Made by a program: the position numbers and the translations under genes | Notes under the pieces: generated by a model | Seen by the model: the letters and a program-made list of their open reading frames with translations, nothing else | Told to the model about the DNA's origin: nothing | Database searches by the model: none | In this document: positions 7,409-14,453 of the stretch, in pieces | Layout: each line of letters begins with the position of its first letter | Position numbering within the stretch: position 1 is the stretch's first letter | Source: a virus | Strand: one strand, 5' to 3' | Virus record (IMG/VR): IMGVR_UViG_3300025435_000117 | Location: 1 to 20,812 of that record | Length of the DNA stretch: 20,812 nucleotides

Positions 7409-7416
7409 TATTTATA
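7409..7416 (-). promoter_or_regulatory. Reverse-strand T4-type late promoter box
   Basis: The plus strand reads TATTTATA, so the minus strand carries an exact TATAAATA. It is about 88 bases upstream of the ATG of the first reverse-strand membrane gene and points toward it. It is one of only two exact copies found in the window, and both precede a gene run. It overlaps the region just before the plcP-like gene's SD site (7416-7421), so late transcription would start outward from the front of that gene. Confidence 0.7.
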
Positions 7417-7425
7417 GAGAGAAAC

Positions 7426-8196
7426 ATGGTAGAAGCCGCCAGATATAAGTCTATATTCATTTCCGACATACATTTAGGCACCAGAGGTAGCAAAGCAGAG
7501 GTTTTGCTATCGTTTCTCAAGGACGTGGAGTGCGACAACTTATTCTTGGTCGGAGATATATTTGATGGGTGGAGACTAAAGAAGGGTTGGTACTGGCCGC
7601 AGGAACACTCGACGGTCATACAGAAGATTCTTAGAATGTCTCGCAAGGGAACTAAGATAGTCTATCTTCCGGGAAACCACGACGAGTTTATGCGTCAGTT
7701 TCTAGAGCATAACTTTGGAAGCGTAGAGCTCCACGACGAGACAGTCTACGAGGCTCTTAATGGTAAGAAGTACGTCATAGTTCACGGCGATAAGTTTGAC
7801 TTGGTTACCATGAATATGAAGTGGCTGGCACATGTCGGCGACTGGGCATACTCTCTCCTCCTAAATATAAACACGGGACTGCACTGGGCTAGATCGTATC
7901 TCAGACTTCCCTATTGGTCACTATCTAAGTGGGCAAAACATAAAGTAAAAGAGGCAGTAAATTTTATAGGTAACTATGAAGATTCTCTCGCTCATTATGC
8001 TCGAATTAAACACGTTGATGGTGTTATCTGCGGGCATATTCATTCGGCTAATATTTCTATAATAGAAGATGTAGAGTACATGAACTGTGGGGACTGGGTT
8101 GAGTCGTGCACAGCATTGGTTGAGACTTTGGATGGAAAGTTTGAAATCATTCATTGGGGAGAAACCGATGTGGATACTAATCATACTGGCAATTAA
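7426..8196 (+). CDS. plcP: PlcP-like calcineurin-type phosphoesterase
   Basis: A 256-residue metallophosphoesterase with all metal-site motifs: D14-x-H16 (SDIHLG), G43-D44-x-x-D47, G83-N84-H85-D86, H120-G-D and G203-H204-I-H206. The surrounding segments WYWPQ (56-60), YWSLSKWAKHKVKEAVNFIG (163-182) and GDWVESC (222-228) are those I recall from the alphaproteobacterial PlcP branch of COG2908. That branch is often mis-labelled UDP-2,3-diacylglucosamine hydrolase (LpxH). PlcP removes phosphate-containing head groups from phosphatidylcholine and phosphatidylethanolamine at the inner membrane, leaving diacylglycerol. The ATG at 7426 with AGAGAG is preferred over an in-frame TTG at 7393. An Agt-like glycosyltransferase follows, as in bacterial lipid-remodelling loci. 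The substrate is inferred; a lipid A role cannot be excluded. Confidence 0.82.
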   Translation: MVEAARYKSIFISDIHLGTRGSKAEVLLSFLKDVECDNLFLVGDIFDGWRLKKGWYWPQEHSTVIQKILRMSRKGTKIVYLPGNHDEFMRQFLEHNFGSVELHDETVYEALNGKKYVIVHGDKFDLVTMNMKWLAHVGDWAYSLLLNINTGLHWARSYLRLPYWSLSKWAKHKVKEAVNFIGNYEDSLAHYARIKHVDGVICGHIHSANISIIEDVEYMNCGDWVESCTALVETLDGKFEIIHWGETDVDTNHTGN

Positions 8197-8338
8197 TGTT
8201 AACAATCCTGATGACATTCCTGGACAGGTTACTTTAAAGTTTCAAAACGGTCAGCAGTGCTACGAAGCACTGGCCTCACTTCAGTACAAGCTTAAATTTA
8301 GTAACTTTTATGTGTCGGGCAAATGTCAAAGATCTTAA
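8168..8338 (+). CDS. 56-residue protein with hydrophobic N-terminus
   Basis: The ATG at 8168 has a very strong SD site (GGGGAG at 8156-8161, six bases upstream), so I choose it over a longer frame that begins inside the plcP-like gene. The product starts MWILIILAINV, which could be a signal peptide or anchor. It continues with DIPGQVTLKFQNGQQCYEAL and ends with a second cysteine (SGKCQRS); the two cysteines could pair outside the cytoplasm. It overlaps the plcP-like gene by 29 bases and the agt-like gene by 16, linking the two enzymes translationally. Small proteins of this pattern occur in T4-like marine phages. The function is unknown. Confidence 0.65.
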   Translation: MWILIILAINVNNPDDIPGQVTLKFQNGQQCYEALASLQYKLKFSNFYVSGKCQRS

Positions 8339-9399
8339 TCGTAACAGATTGCTATGAGCCATCAATCAACGGCGTCGTAACAACACTCAAGAACATAAAG
8401 AAAGAAGCCGAGAAAGACGGGTACCAAGTGCTCGTCATAGAGCCGTCTCTCTTTCGCAACTTCAGCTCAATGATATATCCGGACGTGAAGATCTCTATTC
8501 CAATCGGCTTCAGCAAGATGATAGATGAGTTTGGTCCGGACTATATTCATATCGCGACAGAGGGAGTTCTTGGGATCTCAGCTCTGTTCTACTGCAAGAA
8601 GAAGAACTACAACTTCACCACTGCTTTTCATACCAAGTGGGGCGAGTTCCTCAACAGTATTCTTCACATCCCAGTTAGCTGGACAAACTCTTGGCTCAGA
8701 AGATTCCACAAGAACAAGATCGTGTTCTGCACCTCGCAGTCGATGATAGACTACTTGACAAAAGAGAAGATAGGTAAGACACTTATCAGCTGGTCTCGCG
8801 GGGTCGACACAGATATCTTTGGCCCGCCAAGACTGACTCGCAATCAAAATAATATCTTCATCAAGCCGAGAAACCTGTTAACAGTCAATAGAATAAGCAA
8901 AGAAAAGAATCTCGATGCCTTCTGTCAGCTGTCGCATTTCCTATATAATCTTACGGTGGTCGGAGACGGCCCCTATCTCAAAGAACTAAAATCAAAGTAT
9001 CCAAAAGTAAAATTCAAGGGAGCACTTACTGGTAAGGAGCTAGCTGCGGAATATGCTGCAGCCGACTGTTTCGTCTTTCCCAGTAAGAATGACACGTTTG
9101 GCGTGGTGAACATCGAGGCTCAGACTATGGGAACACCGGTCGCGGCTTATCCCGTAACCGGTCCAATTGATATTATTGTAAATGGAGTCAATGGATATGT
9201 GCACAATGATCTTAATGTTGCTATAAAGCACGCATTAAAGGTTGACAGAAAGGCCTGCTTTGATTATACTATAGATAGGTACTCGTGGAAGAGCGTTTGG
9301 AATACATTTAAAGAAAACATGGTAGGAGTAGAAAAGAATGATGGCGACGATTCAGGTAGTAAAGAGGGACGGAACAAAGGAGCTGCTGGACCTCAATAA
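8323..9399 (+). CDS. agt: Agt-like family 1/GT4 glycosyltransferase
   Basis: A 358-residue GT-B enzyme. The N-terminal domain has ILIVTDCYEPSINGVVTTL (4-22), YIHIATEG (74-81) and FHTKWGEF (102-109). The hinge has SWSRGVDTDIFGPP (156-169). The C-terminal donor-binding domain has VVGDGPYLKEL (212-222) and FVFPSKNDTFGVVNIEA (250-266). The order and wording resemble the Agt-type glycosyltransferases next to plcP in Alphaproteobacteria, which add glucose or glucuronic acid to diacylglycerol. It would use the product of the neighbouring PlcP-like enzyme. Oddly, the last 20 residues (339-358) are low-complexity and come from reading out of frame through the first 62 bases of nrdA. Donor and acceptor are not shown by sequence. 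Confidence 0.8.
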   Translation: MSKILIVTDCYEPSINGVVTTLKNIKKEAEKDGYQVLVIEPSLFRNFSSMIYPDVKISIPIGFSKMIDEFGPDYIHIATEGVLGISALFYCKKKNYNFTTAFHTKWGEFLNSILHIPVSWTNSWLRRFHKNKIVFCTSQSMIDYLTKEKIGKTLISWSRGVDTDIFGPPRLTRNQNNIFIKPRNLLTVNRISKEKNLDAFCQLSHFLYNLTVVGDGPYLKELKSKYPKVKFKGALTGKELAAEYAAADCFVFPSKNDTFGVVNIEAQTMGTPVAAYPVTGPIDIIVNGVNGYVHNDLNVAIKHALKVDRKACFDYTIDRYSWKSVWNTFKENMVGVEKNDGDDSGSKEGRNKGAAGPQ

Positions 9400-11632
9400 G
9401 TTTCACAAGGTCGTCGCGTGGGCTTGCGAGGGTTTAAGTGGAGTCTCTGAATCGCAGATCGAGATCAACTCTCACATCCAGTTCTTCAACGGCATCAAGA
9501 CTACAGAAGTTCAAGAGACCCTGATCAAGGCCGCCGCCGAGCTCATCAGCGAGGAGTCACCTAACTACCAGTACGTAGCTGGCAACCTCATCAACTATAA
9601 TCTTAGGAAAGAAGTCTATGGAAGTTATAATCCCGTTGATCTTGGTAGCCATATTAGGAAAGTTGTTGAGCTGGGGTACTATGACCCTGATATTGAAAAA
9701 TGGTATTCGCCTTTTGATCTTGCTTATCTTGATTCAGTTATTGATCACAAGCGAGATTTTAATCTCACATATGCAGGGATGGAACAGTTCCGCGGCAAGT
9801 ATCTCGTTAAGAACAGAGTAACGGGCAAGTACTTTGAGACACCACAGATGGCTTTCATGCTCATTGGGATGGTGTTGTTTAGAAACTATCCAAGTGAAAC
9901 GCGTCTAAAGTGGGTGAAGGACTTCTATGATTCAGTCTCTAATTTCGAAATTTCGCTACCAACTCCTATCATGGCGGGCTTACGCACACCTCAAAAGCAG
10001 TTCTCTTCGTGTGTTCTTATTGAGACGGGAGATAGCCTTGACTCAATCAACGCCACGAGTTCTGCGATCGTTAAGTACGTCAGTCAAAAAGCTGGTATTG
10101 GTATTGGTGCTGGGTCCATTCGCGCTATTGGTTCTCCTATCAGGAGCGGTGATGCGTCTCATACCGGCGTTGTTCCGTTCTATAAGCATTTCCAGTCTGC
10201 CGTTAAGAGTTGCAGTCAGGGAGGAGTTAGAGGCGGCGCGGCGACTCTTTACTATCCTATTTGGCACTTAGAAGTAGAAGACTTATTAGTACTCAAGAAC
10301 AACAAGGGAACGGAAGATAATCGTGTCAGACATCTCGACTACGGAGTCCAATTCAATAAAGTTATGTATGAGAGACTGCTTGCTGGCGGAAACATCACTC
10401 TCTTCTCGCCGTCAGATGTTCCTGAGTTGTACGAGACGTTTTTCACGAATACAGACAGGTTCCGTGAGCTCTATGAAAGAGCAGAGAAGAACAGCAAACT
10501 TCGCAAGAAATCGGTACCTGCGATCGACCTCTTCTCTGCTTTTATGCAAGAGCGAAAAGATACTGGGCGAATCTATCTTCAAAATGTGGACCACGCTAAC
10601 GACCACGGTTCGTTCATTAAGGAACTCGCACCGATAAGGCAGTCCAACCTCTGCTCTGAGATCGACCTGCCTACCAAGCCACTCAATGACCTGCACGATC
10701 CAGTTGGAGAGATCTCGCTCTGCACTCTGGCTGCTATTAACTGGGGAAAGATCCGTGAGACTTCTGATTTTCAAAGGCCTTGTACGCTTATTGTTCGTGC
10801 TCTTGACGAGCTTCTGGATTACCAAGATTATCCTGTCTATGCAGCAAGAAAATCTACAATGGACAGACGTCCTCTGGGCGTCGGTATCATCAATCTCGCT
10901 TATTGGCTGGCTCGCAATGACCTATCTTATCAACACATTGGAGTGGATGGACTAGCCAAGCTGCATGAGTATGCCGAAGCTTGGTCTTACTACCTGATCA
11001 AGGCATCAGTCGACTTGGCAGAAGAGAAGGGTATGATTCCCAAGGCCCGCGAGACTAAGTACTATCATGGTCAGTTCCCAATCGACACCTATAAGAAAGA
11101 AGTAGACGAACTTGTAACTCCAGTTTACAAGTTGGACTGGGAGTCTCTCAGAGCAAAGGCACAAACTTATGGCACCCGTAATTCCACACTCATGGCCCTC
11201 ATGCCAGCGGAAACCTCTGCTCAGATCTCCAACTCTACTAATGGAATCGAGCCTCCTAGATCTCTCGTCTCTGTTAAGCAAAGCAAGGACGGCGTTCTCA
11301 AGCAGGTCGTGCCCGAAGTCAGAAAGCTTAAGAAGAAGTACGATCTACTTTGGGACCAAAAGTCACCCGAGGGCTATCTCAAGATCTGCGCGGTCCTTCA
11401 GAAGTTTATTGATCAGGGTATCTCGGTAAACACCTCTTATAATCCAAAGCACTTTGACGGCGAGGAGATCCCGCTGTCACTGATGCTGCAGCACCTGTTG
11501 ATGTTCTATAAGTATGGTGGAAAACAGCTATATTATTTTAACACCGCGGATGGGGCAGGCGAGTTGGATGTTGGTACTCCACTCGCCATTGGTGAAACAG
11601 ATGACGAGGATTGCGAAGCATGCAAGATCTAA
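9338..11632 (+). CDS. nrdA: Ribonucleoside-diphosphate reductase, large subunit
   Basis: A 764-residue class Ia NrdA that makes dNDPs from NDPs with NrdB. An ATP-cone domain occupies residues 4-95 (VVKRDGTKELLDLNKFHKVV). The catalytic barrel keeps C225, N437, C439, E441 and C462, the same numbers as in E. coli NrdA. The radical-transfer tyrosines are Y732-Y733 (KQLYYFN). The C-terminal tail ends DCEACKI, with a C759-x2-C762 pair for re-reduction, shorter than the x4 spacing in E. coli. The phage glutaredoxin at 19140 is a natural partner. AGGAG at 9324-9328 supports the ATG at 9338, deep inside the end of agt. The ATP cone implies allosteric control by ATP/dATP. Confidence 0.96.
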   Translation: MMATIQVVKRDGTKELLDLNKFHKVVAWACEGLSGVSESQIEINSHIQFFNGIKTTEVQETLIKAAAELISEESPNYQYVAGNLINYNLRKEVYGSYNPVDLGSHIRKVVELGYYDPDIEKWYSPFDLAYLDSVIDHKRDFNLTYAGMEQFRGKYLVKNRVTGKYFETPQMAFMLIGMVLFRNYPSETRLKWVKDFYDSVSNFEISLPTPIMAGLRTPQKQFSSCVLIETGDSLDSINATSSAIVKYVSQKAGIGIGAGSIRAIGSPIRSGDASHTGVVPFYKHFQSAVKSCSQGGVRGGAATLYYPIWHLEVEDLLVLKNNKGTEDNRVRHLDYGVQFNKVMYERLLAGGNITLFSPSDVPELYETFFTNTDRFRELYERAEKNSKLRKKSVPAIDLFSAFMQERKDTGRIYLQNVDHANDHGSFIKELAPIRQSNLCSEIDLPTKPLNDLHDPVGEISLCTLAAINWGKIRETSDFQRPCTLIVRALDELLDYQDYPVYAARKSTMDRRPLGVGIINLAYWLARNDLSYQHIGVDGLAKLHEYAEAWSYYLIKASVDLAEEKGMIPKARETKYYHGQFPIDTYKKEVDELVTPVYKLDWESLRAKAQTYGTRNSTLMALMPAETSAQISNSTNGIEPPRSLVSVKQSKDGVLKQVVPEVRKLKKKYDLLWDQKSPEGYLKICAVLQKFIDQGISVNTSYNPKHFDGEEIPLSLMLQHLLMFYKYGGKQLYYFNTADGAGELDVGTPLAIGETDDEDCEACKI

Positions 11633-11814
11633 ACCCAATGTTGACACACGCTGAGTTGTTCGATAAGATCAATCGCTTGGACGACTACATCATCGTCCAT
11701 GTAAAGCCGGATCTTACTCCAGCTCTCTATGAGTGCGAGACCAAGAAGCTATATAATGTACCTGAAGGCTATATGGATTATGAAAAGAAACATCTGTGGA
11801 GAAAAGCTGCATGA
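11620..11814 (+). CDS. Small hypothetical protein between nrdA and nrdB
   Basis: A 64-residue protein that begins inside the end of nrdA (13-base overlap). The ATG at 11620 has AGGA at 11607-11610. A later in-frame ATG at 11638 would avoid the overlap but has no SD site. The sequence is mixed and contains DDYIIVHVKPDLTPALYECE and KKLYNVPEGYMDYEKKHLW. It is compact, soluble and without a motif I recognise. Its stop overlaps the next start as ATGA. Position within a ribonucleotide reductase operon is suggestive only. Confidence 0.55.
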   Translation: MQDLNPMLTHAELFDKINRLDDYIIVHVKPDLTPALYECETKKLYNVPEGYMDYEKKHLWRKAA

Positions 11815-12086
11815 GAGTGATTGAACGACCAATGTCGACGTCGTATGTAGACGACGCAATCTTTCATTATTGTCAAAACAGAGAAGAAGCTGAAAACGCT
11901 TTTAGAGGTGTAGCTCCCGAAGATATTATCACTTGGGGTCGCACAGTAAATATGGAAACGTTTCAGCCATTGCTAGCCGTGATGGTCAGAGAGAAAGACA
12001 AGCCGATCAAAGATTGGTACAAATATATCGTTCCAATGGAACTTTATACAGAAGTAGATGAACTAAAAGAAAGAAAAGTACTATGA
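11811..12086 (+). CDS. Hypothetical protein in nrd operon
   Basis: A 91-residue protein. The ATG at 11811 forms ATGA with the preceding stop and has GGAG at 11798-11801, so it is preferred to an in-frame GTG at 11796. The sequence contains VDDAIFHYCQNREEAENAFR and ITWGRTVNMETFQPLLAVMV and looks like a small alpha/beta fold. No catalytic or metal motif is clear and I do not recognise it. It is followed by another ATGA overlap, so it is firmly part of the chain of small genes leading to nrdB. Confidence 0.6.
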   Translation: MRVIERPMSTSYVDDAIFHYCQNREEAENAFRGVAPEDIITWGRTVNMETFQPLLAVMVREKDKPIKDWYKYIVPMELYTEVDELKERKVL

Positions 12087-12283
12087 GCGATAACGTAAAA
12101 GATTACACGACTGGATACTCTCAGGGATTTAGAGACGGCTGGGAAGCTGCTATGAATACTTTTCTTAACACAAGACCACAGTGGACTCAACCTAAAGAAA
12201 ATGGTTGCCCAGTCTGTGGAATGACTGGTGTTATGGGATATGTTTGTAACAACCCTAAGTGTCCAACAAGAATAACTTGCTAA
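12083..12283 (+). CDS. Small zinc-ribbon-like protein
   Basis: A 66-residue protein. The N-terminal half has helix-like TTGYSQGFRDGWEAAMNTF. The C-terminal half has two Cys pairs: NGCPVCGMTG (C-x2-C at residues 42-45) and VCNNPKCP (C-x4-C at 55-60). Together these make a probable four-cysteine zinc site. Such proteins are found in T4-like phages, often without known function. It could bind nucleic acid or a protein partner. The start overlaps the previous stop as ATGA, and nrdB follows nine bases after its end. Confidence 0.65.
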   Translation: MSDNVKDYTTGYSQGFRDGWEAAMNTFLNTRPQWTQPKENGCPVCGMTGVMGYVCNNPKCPTRITC

Positions 12284-12292
12284 GGAACTATT

Positions 12293-13399
12293 ATGAGTGT
12301 ATTCGATTCAACTAACCGTAAAGATCCTACAAAGGTAAGAGCGTTCTTTGACGATCCGCCTACCATTGCTCGCTACGACAAGCAGAAGTACCCATTCCTT
12401 GAGAAGCTGACGACTCAGCAGCTCGGGTTCTTCTGGCGTCCAGAGGAGATCGACATCTATCGCGATGCTAAAGACTTCAAAGGATTGACACCGCATGAGC
12501 AGCACATCTTTACATCAAACCTCAAGCGTCAGATCCTACTCGACAGTGTACAAGGTAGAGCTCCTACGGTCGCCTTCGGTCCAATTTGTAGTCTACCAGA
12601 ACTTGAGAACTGGATCCTTACATGGGCATTTAGCGAGTCCATCCACTCTAGATCATACACTCATATTATCAGAAACATCTACTCTAACCCATCAGAGGTG
12701 TTCGACGGTATTCTAGACATGCAGGAGATCGTAGACTGCGCTGGCGACATCAGCAAGTACTACGATGAGTTGATTGCTTATAATAACGACTTGGAACATT
12801 CAAAAAATTTAGGTCAGAAAATTCTGCATGAAAAGTATGAGCACAAGAAAGCTCTGTGGCTCACACTTATGTCAGTCAACATTCTTGAGGGCGTTCGCTT
12901 CTACGTCAGCTTTGCATGCTCGTGGGCATTTGCAGAGTTGAAGAAGATGGAGGGTAATGCCAAGATTATCAAGTTGATTGCACGAGATGAGAACCTGCAT
13001 CTCGCCGGTACTCAACAGATGCTCAAGGTACTCGTAACCGATGATCCCGACTTCGCTAAGATTCGCGAAGAGACCAAGGACGAGTGCATCAAGATGTTTA
13101 AAGATGCAGCCGAGCAAGAGAAGGCTTGGGCTCACTACCTGTTCAAGGATGGCTCGATGATCGGTCTCAACGAGACACTTCTCAACGACTACGTTGAGTG
13201 GATCTGCAACAAGCGAATGACTGCAGTCGGACTCACGCCTATATATAAGAATGGATCAAACCCGCTACCTTGGACACAGAAGTGGATCAGCGGCGCGGAG
13301 GTTCAAGTCGCTCCACAGGAAACAGAGATCACCAGCTACATTACTGGTGGCGTTAAGAAGGATATATCTGATGAAACTTTTAAAGGCTTTTCTCTATAG
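12293..13399 (+). CDS. nrdB: Ribonucleoside-diphosphate reductase, small subunit
   Basis: A 368-residue class Ia NrdB that holds the di-iron centre and tyrosyl radical for NrdA. Ligands D84 (ILLDSVQGR), E115 and H118 (FSESIHSRSY) and the radical Y122 fall at the same numbers as in E. coli. E199 (ILEGVRFY), E233 and H236 (ARDENLHL) complete the iron site. The family is therefore a standard iron/tyrosyl enzyme, not a phenylalanine-type or tyrosine-less variant. AAGGA six bases upstream supports the start. The 3' end overlaps the exported nuclease gene by 29 bases. Confidence 0.96.
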   Translation: MSVFDSTNRKDPTKVRAFFDDPPTIARYDKQKYPFLEKLTTQQLGFFWRPEEIDIYRDAKDFKGLTPHEQHIFTSNLKRQILLDSVQGRAPTVAFGPICSLPELENWILTWAFSESIHSRSYTHIIRNIYSNPSEVFDGILDMQEIVDCAGDISKYYDELIAYNNDLEHSKNLGQKILHEKYEHKKALWLTLMSVNILEGVRFYVSFACSWAFAELKKMEGNAKIIKLIARDENLHLAGTQQMLKVLVTDDPDFAKIREETKDECIKMFKDAAEQEKAWAHYLFKDGSMIGLNETLLNDYVEWICNKRMTAVGLTPIYKNGSNPLPWTQKWISGAEVQVAPQETEITSYITGGVKKDISDETFKGFSL

Positions 13400-14177
13400 T
13401 CTAGTACTATTCACAACCGCTACATTTGCAGCGGACCAGCAACCACCTAAACCAGTAGCTTCATGCGCAGCGCAGGTACCCTATGGCACACCTTCAACCG
13501 TTGCTAATCACCCAGTTATCTGTCGCAATGCTTATATCTTGGAGCATGACCCAGTTGCTAAGATCCCGAATTGGGTTGCTTGGACTCTTACGCCTGAGCA
13601 TGCTATTGGCTGCGTTGCTCGGACTAATGCTTTCGCTACTGATCAATCTCTACCTAACGGAGCCCGCTCTACTCCCGCTGATTACGCCCATTCTGGCTAC
13701 GATCAGGGTCATCTAGCAAACGACGCCGACATGTCGTGGGATGATCAGGTAGAGCATGAGTCTTTCTACATGTCAAACATGTCTCCTCAGCTGCCCTCAG
13801 TTAATCGCGGCACTTGGAAGAACTTAGAATCCGCGGCGCGCGCGTGGGTTTATTCTACCAAGCATCCGTTCACCATCTATGCTGGCAACGTGTACTCTTC
13901 TTCATCGAAGACGATCGGCGACGACAAGGTGGTGGTACCCGACACTCTGTTCAAGATCGTCATCGACGATGTGACAAAGAAGTCATATGCATTTTTATTC
14001 CCTCACAAGGACGGTCTCGACTCAGACTTTACTAAATATCAGGTAACAGTTGCCGAGGTTGAAGTGGCTTCTAAGATTGTATTCCCAGTACCGGATTCAA
14101 AGACAACTAAGAATCCAGTTCCAGTGACTGACCTTAAAACATTGGCAGCAGACAAGAAGAAGCAATGTAAGGAGTAA
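13371..14177 (+). CDS. Exported DNA/RNA non-specific endonuclease (NucA type)
   Basis: The ATG at 13371 has AAGGA at 13358-13362 and opens a clear signal peptide (MKLLKAFLYSLVLFTTATFA, probable cleavage after residue 20). The longer frame upstream is only nrdB read out of frame. The 268-residue product carries the beta-beta-alpha-metal nuclease core: D111-Q-G-H114 in place of the usual DRGH, N136 (MSNMSPQ) and N145-R-G-T-W, which fit the magnesium-binding Asn and its surroundings. Four cysteines (32, 51, 81, 266) could form disulfides outside the cytoplasm. It would cut DNA and RNA without sequence preference in the periplasm or after lysis. The DQGH variant also occurs in related phage enzymes as I recall. 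Activity is not proven. Confidence 0.85.
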   Translation: MKLLKAFLYSLVLFTTATFAADQQPPKPVASCAAQVPYGTPSTVANHPVICRNAYILEHDPVAKIPNWVAWTLTPEHAIGCVARTNAFATDQSLPNGARSTPADYAHSGYDQGHLANDADMSWDDQVEHESFYMSNMSPQLPSVNRGTWKNLESAARAWVYSTKHPFTIYAGNVYSSSSKTIGDDKVVVPDTLFKIVIDDVTKKSYAFLFPHKDGLDSDFTKYQVTVAEVEVASKIVFPVPDSKTTKNPVPVTDLKTLAADKKKQCKE

Positions 14178-14180
14178 GAC

Positions 14181-14453
14181 ATGAGCTGGAAATTAGGTTC
14201 TACCATCATGGATAACATCATCGAAGCACTTAAAGATCGCATCGATGATGAGGCAGTCAGAGAAGAAGTATACGCGACTCTTATTGAAGTTTTCATGGAG
14301 AATGACTGTGAAAATCTCGATGAGTGCTATGGTATAGACTCAGCATTTGACTCGGCACTAGACGATGCCAGCTTTGACCTCGACGATGAACTAGATGAAG
14401 AGCATATCTTCGACGAGGATGAAGATGATGATGATGATGAAGAAGACGAGTAA
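14181..14453 (+). CDS. Very acidic small phage protein
   Basis: A 90-residue protein starting MSWKLGSTIMDNIIEALKDR, with AAGGAG at 14167-14172 as a strong SD site. The N-terminal half is helical with a CENLDECYG turn at about residues 43-51. The C-terminal third is almost only Asp and Glu, including an uninterrupted run near residues 78-90. I recall proteins with the same N-terminus in T4-like marine phages, without known function. A polyanionic tail could mimic DNA or bind a basic protein, but this is only composition. The stop overlaps the next start as TAATG. Confidence 0.65.
   Translation: MSWKLGSTIMDNIIEALKDRIDDEAVREEVYATLIEVFMENDCENLDECYGIDSAFDSALDDASFDLDDELDEEHIFDEDEDDDDDEEDE

Noticed and set aside
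7257-7646. 129-codon minus-strand open frame across the plcP start
   Set aside because: It overlaps the start of the PlcP-like gene and the late-promoter region, and its sequence is not protein-like. The next reverse gene has a better start at 7321.
7426-8196. LpxH-type lipid A enzyme as primary name
   Set aside because: The general motifs fit LpxH too, but the WYWPQ and NFIG segments and the adjacent Agt-like gene point to PlcP. LpxH is kept as an alternative in the gene's entry.
10412-10825. 137-codon minus-strand open frame
   Set aside because: It is fully inside nrdA on the other strand, where the NrdA catalytic residues are conserved; a shadow frame.
13251-13370. N-terminal extension of the nuclease gene
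   Set aside because: The extra 40 codons are only nrdB read out of frame. The ATG at 13371 has an SD site and a signal peptide directly after it.
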